A stretch of 15,630 nt of DNA from an uncultured Bacilli bacterium (GTDB taxonomy: Bacteria > Bacillota_I > Bacilli_A > RF39 > UBA660), in the NCBI GenBank assembly GCA_947593275.1, contig CANQDN010000013.1, positions 1 to 15,630 on the forward strand, read 5' to 3'. Below, piece after piece: positions 1 to 5,312 of this stretch (position 1 is its first letter; each line of letters starts with the position of its first letter). Position numbers and translations under genes: made by a program. The notes below the pieces were generated by a model, which saw nothing but the letters and a program-made list of their open reading frames with translations, ran no database searches and was not told where the DNA came from.

Positions 1-40
1 AATTGCCTTAAGAGATATTATATATCATTACAAAACTTAT

Positions 41-57
41 TGCACAACAATTGTGCA
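41..57. repeat. Perfect dyad TGCACAA-caa-TTGTGCA
   Basis: Two perfectly complementary 7-base arms (41-47 and 51-57) are separated by 3 bases. No gene is visible in 1-112 on either strand. The dyad has no T-run after it, so it is more like a protein-binding site than a terminator. It lies about 55 bases upstream of the tsaE -35 box, or it may belong to a gene left of the window. Confidence 0.45.
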
Positions 58-112
58 CTTTCAATAATAATCTACATGATAAAATAATTTTTGTAAAATT
101 AGATAAATATAC

Positions 113-142
113 TTGAACATTATTAGCCTTCTTTGTTATAAT
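113..142 (+). promoter_or_regulatory. Promoter of the tsaE-tsaB-rimI-tsaD operon
   Basis: TTGAAC (113-118), an 18-base spacer, then TATAAT (137-142). Transcription should begin near 149, right at the AGGTGA ribosome binding site (149-154), leaving a leader of only about 11 nt before the ATG at 160. An upstream in-frame TTG at 142 lies inside the -10 box and cannot be the start. Confidence 0.75.
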
Positions 143-159
143 TGTTGCAGGTGAGTGAC

Positions 160-609
160 ATGAATTATAAGTTTACATCAAAAAGTGTTGATGATACGCT
201 AGAAATAGCTCAAAATATTGAAAGTGAAAAATTCCCAGGCATGGTTATTTGTTTAAATGGCGACCTAGGAAGTGGCAAAACAGTCTTTGTAAAAGGCTTC
301 GCAGGTGCTTTAGGAATAGAGGATAACATCACAAGTCCCACATTTACCATTGTTAAAGAATACTTAAGCGGTGAAGCTCCTCTTTATCATATGGACGTTT
401 ATCGTATTGATGAAAATCCTGACTTTGGTGTTGAAGATTACTTTAATAAAGATGGCATCTGTATCTTAGAGTGGGCCGAATTAATCGAAGACAGACTACC
501 CGAAGAAAGACTAGACATAAATATTAAAATTATTAATGAAAATACAAGAGTATTAATATTTAACCCTCATGGTATAAAGTACGAAGAATTATGTGATGCA
601 GTAGTTTAA
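160..609 (+). CDS. tsaE: tRNA t6A synthesis ATPase TsaE
   Basis: 149 residues. TsaE is the P-loop ATPase that works with TsaB and TsaD to make N6-threonylcarbamoyladenosine at position 37 of ANN-decoding tRNAs, in the cytoplasm. The Walker A motif GDLGSGKT is at residues 34-41. It is followed by the family block SPTFTIVKEY, by HMDVYRI, and near the end by ILEWAELIEDRLPEERL, which carries the conserved Trp. Length fits the family (about 150). ATG 160 was chosen because AGGTGA sits 5 bases upstream and an earlier in-frame TTG falls in the -10 box. It is first in an operon with tsaB, rimI and tsaD, the standard Firmicutes arrangement. The family identification is secure. Confidence 0.96.
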   Translation: MNYKFTSKSVDDTLEIAQNIESEKFPGMVICLNGDLGSGKTVFVKGFAGALGIEDNITSPTFTIVKEYLSGEAPLYHMDVYRIDENPDFGVEDYFNKDGICILEWAELIEDRLPEERLDINIKIINENTRVLIFNPHGIKYEELCDAVV

Positions 610-633
610 TCTCACTTTATGGGTGAGGTTTTT
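608..633 (+). terminator. Weak hairpin with T-run after tsaE
   Basis: CTCAC (611-615) pairs with GTGAG (623-627). The stem can be extended by AAT/GTT through the tsaE stop codon, and five T follow (629-633). The stem is short and AT-rich, so it may only partly reduce transcription into tsaB, which has no obvious promoter of its own. Confidence 0.35.
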
Positions 634-652
634 AAGTTAGGAAGTGATATTC

Positions 653-1204
653 ATGACATTATATATAGATACCCATTATACTAATTTAGTTTTAGCTTTA
701 TTAAATGATGGTAAATTAATTGATCAAAGATTAATTGAAAGTAATAAACATTCCGAAAATACAATCCCTCTATTAAATAAATTATTAAATGATAATAATT
801 TAACCATTGATAATATAAAAGAAATAATAGTTATAATTGGTCCCGGTTCTTTTACCGGAGTTAGAATTGGTGTAGTTATTGCCAAAACCATCGGTTACGC
901 TAAAAATATTCCCGTAAAAGGTATTTCTTATCTCCAAGCTGTATCTTTAAATTATTCCGAAAATGTAATAATCGGTCTAAAAGATAAAAATGGGGCCTTT
1001 ATAGGCGAATTTAACCCAAACCATGAATTAATTAATGATTATCTTTATTTAAGCAATATAGCCCTAAAAGACTATAAAAAAGCGATAATCTATGATAGTG
1101 CAGTAAATATCCCTAAAATTGCCTCTTTTTTAAAAGATTTACCCCCTATAAACATTCATGAACTAAAACCTTTATATGTAAAAAGAATAGAGGCTGAAAA
1201 ATGA
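653..1204 (+). CDS. tsaB: tRNA t6A synthesis scaffold TsaB (short form)
   Basis: 183 residues. TsaB is the inactive ASKHA-fold partner that dimerises with TsaD in the t6A machinery. Family marks are the N-terminal LYIDTHYTNLVLALLNDGK, the HSENTIPLL block, GPGSFTGVRIG and the C-terminal PLYVKRIEAEK. Start ATG 653 has AGGAAG 8 bases upstream; an in-frame GTG at 644 overlaps that site and is rejected. At 183 residues it is clearly shorter than the roughly 230 residues of the E. coli and B. subtilis proteins. The loss is in the second half, while the N-terminal part that contacts TsaD is kept. The stop TGA overlaps the rimI ATG (ATGA), implying translational coupling. Confidence 0.92.
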   Translation: MTLYIDTHYTNLVLALLNDGKLIDQRLIESNKHSENTIPLLNKLLNDNNLTIDNIKEIIVIIGPGSFTGVRIGVVIAKTIGYAKNIPVKGISYLQAVSLNYSENVIIGLKDKNGAFIGEFNPNHELINDYLYLSNIALKDYKKAIIYDSAVNIPKIASFLKDLPPINIHELKPLYVKRIEAEK

Positions 1205-1635
1205 TTAGAGACGCTACAATATTTGATATTCCTCATCTAAATGAATTAGGCACTTTATTAAATCCTAATTTTAGTACTTTATATAATCTAAAAGAAATGC
1301 TTGAAGATGGTTATTCTAAAGTTATAGTATATGAAAAAGATAATCTTATCGTGGGATTTATAACTGCCACTCATTTATATGAAACTTGCGATATCCTAAG
1401 TTTAATCGTAGATCCCGAATTTCGTCGTCATCATATCGCAACCAATTTAATTGGTTATTTAATTACGGATTTAGGTGAAAATTTAAAACTAATTACTTTA
1501 GAAGTAGCAAAACATAATAAAGCCGCCCTCAAACTATATGATAAATTTGGTTTTAAAATAATTCATGAAAGAAAAGATTATTATGCTAACGATGATGCCT
1601 ATTTAATGGCAAGAAAGAGTGATTTAAGTGAATGA
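1201..1635 (+). CDS. rimI: GNAT N-acetyltransferase, RimI type
   Basis: 144 residues, the usual RimI size. RimI uses acetyl-CoA to acetylate the N-terminal alanine of ribosomal protein S18, and in Firmicutes it is normally encoded between tsaB and tsaD. The acetyl-CoA loop region is LSLIVDPEFRRHHIATNLIG. The usual R-x-x-G-x-A signature reads R-R-H-H-I-A here, so the loop glycine is replaced. The LEVAKHNKAALKLYDKFGF and RKDYYANDDAYLM blocks are typical of RimI. The start overlaps tsaB by 4 bases and the end overlaps tsaD by 8 bases. The name rests on family resemblance plus operon position; substrate is inferred. Confidence 0.88.
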   Translation: MIRDATIFDIPHLNELGTLLNPNFSTLYNLKEMLEDGYSKVIVYEKDNLIVGFITATHLYETCDILSLIVDPEFRRHHIATNLIGYLITDLGENLKLITLEVAKHNKAALKLYDKFGFKIIHERKDYYANDDAYLMARKSDLSE

Positions 1636-2620
1636 TGTATATATTTTAGCTATAGAATCATCATGTGATGAAACAAGTATGGCTATCGTTAAAAATGGTA
1701 AAGAGGTAATAAGTTTAAGTACAACAACCCAAATTAAAGTTCATGCTGAATATGGAGGAGTAGTCCCCGAAATAGCTAGTCGTATGCATACAGAAGTAAT
1801 AACATTGGTTTTAGATTCTACTTTAAAAGAAGCAAACATGAAAATGGAAGATATCTCTGCTATCGCCGTAACTTATACTCCTGGTCTAACAGGTAGTTTA
1901 ATTGTCGGTATAGAATGTGCTAAAACTCTTTCTTTAATATATAATAAACCTTTAATCGGCGTTAATCACTTAATCGGCCATGTCTACGCTAATAACATTG
2001 ATAATACTCTTAAATATCCTTTACTAGCCCTAATCGTAAGTGGTGGCCACACAGAACTATTAATAATGGAAGATGATTATAAATTTACTAAACTAGGTGA
2101 AACTTTAGATGATGCAATTGGTGAATGTTACGACAAAGTAGCGCGCCTCTTAGACTTAAAATACCCAGGCGGACCCAACATCGAAAAATTAGCCCAAAAA
2201 GGTAAACCAACATATAAATTACCCGTACCTGTAAATGATAATAGTTATAATTTTAGTTACAGTGGTCTTAAAAGTGCCATAATTAATCTAACCCATCATG
2301 AAAAAAATCTAAATAAAGCCGACTTAGCAAGATCTTTTGAAGAAACTGCAATTGGTGAATTAACCAGAAAAGTAAAAAAAGCTCTTAAAGAAACTAACAT
2401 CAAAAGACTCGTAATCGCTGGTGGAGTCTCCGCAAATCAATATTTAAAAAAAGAAATGACCAAATTATGCCAAGAATATAATGCTGAACTCTTAATTCCA
2501 AAAATGCTTTATTCAACAGATAACGCTGCCATGATAGGCGCCGCCGCTTATCCTTTATATTTAAAAAAAGAATTTAGTGATTATACTCTAAATGCCTCTA
2601 GTAATGGTGATATATGCTAA
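1628..2620 (+). CDS. tsaD: tRNA N6-adenosine threonylcarbamoyltransferase TsaD
   Basis: 330 residues, full length for the family. TsaD transfers the threonylcarbamoyl group from TC-AMP to A37 of tRNA and is the catalytic subunit with TsaB and TsaE. Visible motifs are ILAIESSCDETSMAIV, the metal-binding histidines in NHLIGH (H114 and H118), VSGGHTELL, DDAIGECYDKVARLL, SYSGLKSAI, IAGGVSAN and the C-terminal STDNAAMIGAAAY. The start is a GTG at 1628, inside the end of rimI, with a weak AAAGAGTGAT ribosome site. No ATG in the same frame would keep the conserved ILAIESSCDE block. Its stop overlaps the stop of the convergent regulator gene by 4 bases, with no terminator between. Confidence 0.97.
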   Translation: MNDVYILAIESSCDETSMAIVKNGKEVISLSTTTQIKVHAEYGGVVPEIASRMHTEVITLVLDSTLKEANMKMEDISAIAVTYTPGLTGSLIVGIECAKTLSLIYNKPLIGVNHLIGHVYANNIDNTLKYPLLALIVSGGHTELLIMEDDYKFTKLGETLDDAIGECYDKVARLLDLKYPGGPNIEKLAQKGKPTYKLPVPVNDNSYNFSYSGLKSAIINLTHHEKNLNKADLARSFEETAIGELTRKVKKALKETNIKRLVIAGGVSANQYLKKEMTKLCQEYNAELLIPKMLYSTDNAAMIGAAAYPLYLKKEFSDYTLNASSNGDIC

Positions 2621-3075
2621 CTATTAACTTTCTCTTTAATCTCTATTTCTTCATCAATCTTTCCTAAAAGATAATCCCCAGATATATGATAAAGCTTAAT
2701 ATATTCATTTAAAAACGTGGTACTAATTATATTAGTGCCTTTTTCATATTTTGAAATTAAACTTCTATCTATAGAAAACTTATTAGCAATATAACTTTGA
2801 GTATGTTTATGCATCTTTCTAATCTTTTTTAATCGTTCTTTAGATTTTTCTATATTAATCTTTTTCCGATTATTCTCATAATTAGGTATATCTGTAAATC
2901 CCAAACAATAATCAACTGATACATCAAATAATTGGCAAAAATCCACTAATCTCTTTATTGGAATAAGATCTCGCTCTGTTTCCCATTGTGAATAAGTTGC
3001 CCTTGCAATCCCCAATTTTTCCCCCACTAAATAATGAGTAAAATTATTACTCTCTCTAATTTGCTTTAACCGCAT
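2617..3075 (-). CDS. Tandem-HTH XRE-family regulator (copy 1)
   Basis: 152 residues with two complete XRE/Cro-like HTH domains and little else. HTH1 is at residues 1-59 (LKQIRESNNFTHYLVGEKLG ... YSQWETERDLIP ... VSVDYCLG). HTH2 is at residues 80-138 (ERLKKIRKMHKHTQSYIANK ... SLISKYEKG ... ISGDYLLG), followed by a short charged tail. No ligand or enzymatic domain is visible. ATG 3073-3075 has the weak AAGAGAGTAAG site. It is divergent from the surface-protein gene at 3341. Its probable -35 overlaps a palindrome, suggesting autoregulation and control of its neighbour. A second protein of the same design is at 14802-15263; the two share RLK, SLI-x-KYEKG, IST and Y-x-IS-x-D in HTH2. Targets are inferred from position. 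Confidence 0.9.
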   Translation of the reverse strand: MRLKQIRESNNFTHYLVGEKLGIARATYSQWETERDLIPIKRLVDFCQLFDVSVDYCLGFTDIPNYENNRKKINIEKSKERLKKIRKMHKHTQSYIANKFSIDRSLISKYEKGTNIISTTFLNEYIKLYHISGDYLLGKIDEEIEIKEKVNS

Positions 3076-3100
3076 AGTTTCTTACTCTCTTTCACCGCTT

Positions 3101-3130
3101 ATTGTACCGATAATTACCAATAAATGGCAA
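3101..3130 (-). promoter_or_regulatory. Promoter of the copy 1 regulator
   Basis: Read on the minus strand: TTGCCA (3130-3125), an 18-base spacer, then TACAAT (3106-3101). Each box matches consensus at 5 of 6 positions. The predicted start near 3094 leaves a leader of about 19 nt before the ATG at 3075. Confidence 0.55.
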
Positions 3131-3141
3131 TGCCAAGTGGC
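3125..3141. promoter_or_regulatory. Candidate operator TGGCAATGCCAAGTGGC
   Basis: TGGCA-a-TGCCA (3125-3135) is a perfect palindrome, and the half-site recurs at 3138-3141 to give a second overlapping dyad, GCCA-ag-TGGC (3132-3141). The first half covers the -35 box of the minus-strand regulator gene. A bound repressor would therefore block that promoter, the usual layout of XRE autoregulation. Binding itself is inferred. Confidence 0.5.
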
Positions 3142-3201
3142 TTTTATTCACTAAAACATGGATATTGTATAATTTACTGCGTGTAGGAAATATTCACAAA
3201 A

Positions 3202-3217
3202 GGCTTGAAAAAAAGCC
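3202..3217. repeat. Small hairpin GGCTT/AAGCC
   Basis: Five-base arms (3202-3206, 3213-3217) flank an A-rich loop in the gap between the divergent genes. It is too short to call as a terminator in either direction, and no gene lies here. I list it because it shares the GGC/GCC core of the operator at 3125-3141. Confidence 0.25.
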
Positions 3218-3241
3218 AATATTATTGTATATTTATTATAT

Positions 3242-3274
3242 AACATAGAAAAATATATGATATTTTGCTATGTT
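3242..3274. repeat. 33-base near-perfect dyad upstream of the surface-protein gene
   Basis: Two 15-base arms (3242-3256 and 3260-3274) match in inverted orientation at 14 of 15 positions around a 3-base centre. The outer part is AACATAG/CTATGTT. The centre lies about 64 bases upstream of the predicted transcription start of the surface-protein gene, whose promoter has a -10 but no clear -35. That is a typical place for an activator or regulator site. It is not followed by a strong T-run, so a terminator is less likely. Confidence 0.55.
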
Positions 3275-3309
3275 TTGTCGAACTTAATGAAAAAGCAAAA
3301 ATAATCTTA

Positions 3310-3315
3310 TATAAT
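3310..3315 (+). promoter_or_regulatory. -10 box of the surface-protein gene
   Basis: TATAAT at 3310-3315 with no recognisable TTGACA-like box 16-18 bases upstream and no TG extension. An in-frame ATG at 3314 lies within this box and is rejected as the start. The predicted leader is about 19 nt. A weak or activator-dependent promoter is inferred. Confidence 0.5.
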
Positions 3316-3340
3316 GGTAAAAATAAAGGATGGGAAAATA

Positions 3341-5200
3341 ATGAAGAAAAGAAATTTAATAATAGCAGGGGGAATTATTTTAGGAGTAGTGTTAATATCG
3401 GGAGTAACATATTCTTATTTATCAGTTGGAGGAAAACAAAGTTTAGCCAATACTTTTAACTCCGGATGTTTAAGTATAACAATTGAAGAAGAAAGTGCTG
3501 CGTTAAATCTGACTGGAGCGTACCCCATAAATGATGTTGAAGGTTTAGACGCAGATTCCTATGATTTTACCATCAAAAATAATTGTAATGAAAAAACAAC
3601 TTATAGTATATCTCTTGAAAGTTTAAATGAATCTGATAATAATATAGCTCCAGAACATATAAAAGTAGCGTTATCTAGTGATACAATGGATAATTTAATA
3701 TCTAAGTTAGGAGATAATCCAAAAAGTGATGGAACAATAGATGAATCTTATGCATCTCATCAATTATATAGTGGTGTAATTGAAGGAAACGAAACCAAAA
3801 CCTTTCATTTAAAAGAATGGATTGATTATGATACAACTACAAAAGAAGGAGCAAATAAAGTATATAAATCAGTTATAAATGTATCTGCAGATACTAGAGT
3901 AACCGGGGATCAAGTAAGTGAAGTAAAAACAATTAAAAAAGGAAATAAAGTAGAAGGCCAAATAACAGGTGATTCATCAGATATAACATATTGCACATCA
4001 ACAAGTAAAGTATGTGATCCAAATAAAACAATAGAAGCAATAGAAAACAAAATAACTCCAGAACTAGAAGAAACCGAAGATAATCAAATAGTATGTACAA
4101 AAATAGATGATAAAAAAGTAGTATGCAGTGATCCTGTAAATAGTAATTACTGTCCAAAAGGCGCAACAAGTTGTAAAAGCATTCTAGCGGGAAGAAATGT
4201 AGAAGAAGGACAAGCAGACTTTAACCAAGTTGATACAAATGAACATAAAAATGATCAAGGAAAAACAAATCTTTATTCAGCAGAAGATGACTTTGGTGAT
4301 AGTTATTATTTTCGAGGCAAAGTAGATGATAACTGGTTAAAATATGGAACTGATAAAAATGGAAATGATATATGGTGGAGAATTATCAGGATTAATGGAG
4401 ATGGAACAATAAGATTAATATATACTGGAACAAGTAGTGATGGTTCTGCACCAAGCCCTACAGGAGAACATACAAATGCAATAACTAATCAAGGGTTTAA
4501 TTTGCAAAACAATGACAATAAATATGTAGGGTTTCAGTATAGTGATGATAATAAAAGAGGACATGAATCGCCAAGTAATGCATATACACAATTAATCAAA
4601 TGGTTCAGTACTAATTTAAGTGAAGAATGGAACGAAGAAAATACAAAAATAGATTCAGGTGCAGGTTTTTGTGGAGATAGATCAAGTTCAACAGATAGTC
4701 ATACTGAGTGGACTGAAAATATGTCAGAAAGTGGGGGACCTGGGGTTTCTGAAATAACATATTATGGAGCATATTTAAGATTGTATAATGCTACTAAACA
4801 GCCAACACTCAAATGTGGAACAACAGGTTATAAAAATGAAGATTATTTTACATATAAACAAGCAAAAAGAATAAATTCAACTGCAAATGAGAAGTTAACT
4901 GGAACGCAAAGTTTAACTTATCCAGTAGGTTTAATAACCGCAGATGAAGTGGTATTTGCAGGTGGTAAAAAAGAAGAAAATAACACTGACTATTATTTAT
5001 ATACAGGACAAGATTATTGGACAATGTCACCATATTATTTTTATAGTACTAGTGCTCTTGTATTCCGCGTGACTTCGAGTGGCAACATCTATTATTACAA
5101 TGTAAAAGACGCGATTAACTTGCGTCCAGTTATTAATCTTAAATCAAATGTAGAATTATCCGGTTCAGGCACCATTGAAAGTCCATACACAGTAAGTTAA
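3341..5200 (+). CDS. Secreted or membrane-anchored surface protein with lectin-like C-terminus
   Basis: 619 residues. Residues 2-4 are basic and residues 6-22 form a hydrophobic segment, ending near ISGVTYSYLS, like the signal region of TasA/camelysin-type exported proteins. Residues about 30-200 resemble a TasA-like beta domain (FNSGCLSITIEEE ... FTIKNNC ... YSISLESL). A Cys-rich linker follows (CTSTSKVC, IVCTK, VVCSD, YCPKGATSCK). The last 300 residues contain IWWRIIRINGDGTIRLIY, then LITADEVVFAGGK, DYWTMSP (from 558), LRPVINLK and the end GSGTIESPYTVS. This end resembles DUF6273/C-type-lectin-like domains of Firmicutes surface proteins. Start ATG 3341 has AAGGA 10 bases upstream. No LPxTG motif is seen. 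The exact ligand is unknown; export and surface location are inferred. Confidence 0.78.
   Translation: MKKRNLIIAGGIILGVVLISGVTYSYLSVGGKQSLANTFNSGCLSITIEEESAALNLTGAYPINDVEGLDADSYDFTIKNNCNEKTTYSISLESLNESDNNIAPEHIKVALSSDTMDNLISKLGDNPKSDGTIDESYASHQLYSGVIEGNETKTFHLKEWIDYDTTTKEGANKVYKSVINVSADTRVTGDQVSEVKTIKKGNKVEGQITGDSSDITYCTSTSKVCDPNKTIEAIENKITPELEETEDNQIVCTKIDDKKVVCSDPVNSNYCPKGATSCKSILAGRNVEEGQADFNQVDTNEHKNDQGKTNLYSAEDDFGDSYYFRGKVDDNWLKYGTDKNGNDIWWRIIRINGDGTIRLIYTGTSSDGSAPSPTGEHTNAITNQGFNLQNNDNKYVGFQYSDDNKRGHESPSNAYTQLIKWFSTNLSEEWNEENTKIDSGAGFCGDRSSSTDSHTEWTENMSESGGPGVSEITYYGAYLRLYNATKQPTLKCGTTGYKNEDYFTYKQAKRINSTANEKLTGTQSLTYPVGLITADEVVFAGGKKEENNTDYYLYTGQDYWTMSPYYFYSTSALVFRVTSSGNIYYYNVKDAINLRPVINLKSNVELSGSGTIESPYTVS
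5033..5125 (+). other. Candidate diversified segment in the surface-protein C-terminus
   Basis: Codons for residues 565-595. Of 31 codons, 24 end in T or C, against 13 of the preceding 31. The first nine in a row are all NNT (Y Y F Y S T S A L). From 5063 on the codons become C/G-ending (ttc cgc gtg, tcg, ggc aac atc, gac gcg), unlike the A-ending style of the rest of the gene. The segment lies between the conserved YWTMSP and LRPVINL blocks, where lectin-like proteins carry exposed loops. In diversity-generating retroelements, template AAY codons become NNY codons in such a place. No reverse transcriptase or template is in this window, so this is a hypothesis. Confidence 0.35.
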
Positions 5201-5227
5201 AAGTTTCGAGTACACTCGAAACTTTTT
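5199..5227 (+). terminator. Intrinsic terminator of the surface-protein gene
   Basis: A perfect 12-13 bp stem (AAAGTTTCGAGT at 5200-5211 with ACTCGAAACTTT at 5214-5225) runs into a T-run and begins at the stop codon. The stem core TTTCGAGTACACTCGAAA recurs almost unchanged at 5245-5261. Confidence 0.85.
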
Positions 5228-5244
5228 ATAAAATATTAAAAACA

Positions 5245-5261
5245 TTCGACTGTACTCGAAA
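5245..5261. promoter_or_regulatory. Second copy of the TTTCGAGTACA dyad; candidate operator
   Basis: On the minus strand it reads TTTCGAGTACAGTCGAA, differing from the terminator stem core at one base within these 17. It ends 3 bases before the -35 of the ATPase gene and has no T-run, so here it may be an operator rather than a terminator. Confidence 0.4.
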
Positions 5262-5264
5262 GAT

Positions 5265-5298
5265 TTGACAAATAACAAATAAAGTGCTAATATATAAT
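5265..5298 (+). promoter_or_regulatory. Promoter of the DUF4143-type ATPase gene
   Basis: TTGACA at 5265-5270. The -10 could be TAATAT at 5288-5293 (17-base spacer) or the consensus TATAAT at 5293-5298 (22 bases, long). Either way transcription starts within a few bases of the AGGTGAT site at 5302-5308. Confidence 0.6.
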
Positions 5299-5312
5299 TG
5301 TAGGTGATATTT

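Noticed and set aside
1..112. A small gene or tRNA in the left edge region.
   Set aside because: Frames are closed quickly on both strands and no cloverleaf or CCA end is seen.
3202..3217. GGCTT/AAGCC hairpin as a terminator for either divergent transcript.
   Set aside because: The stem is 5 bp with no proper T-run, and there is no gene end nearby to terminate.
3265..3459. Separate small gene overlapping the start of the surface protein.
   Set aside because: It has no ribosome site, crosses the promoter and is out of frame with the clearly real surface-protein gene.
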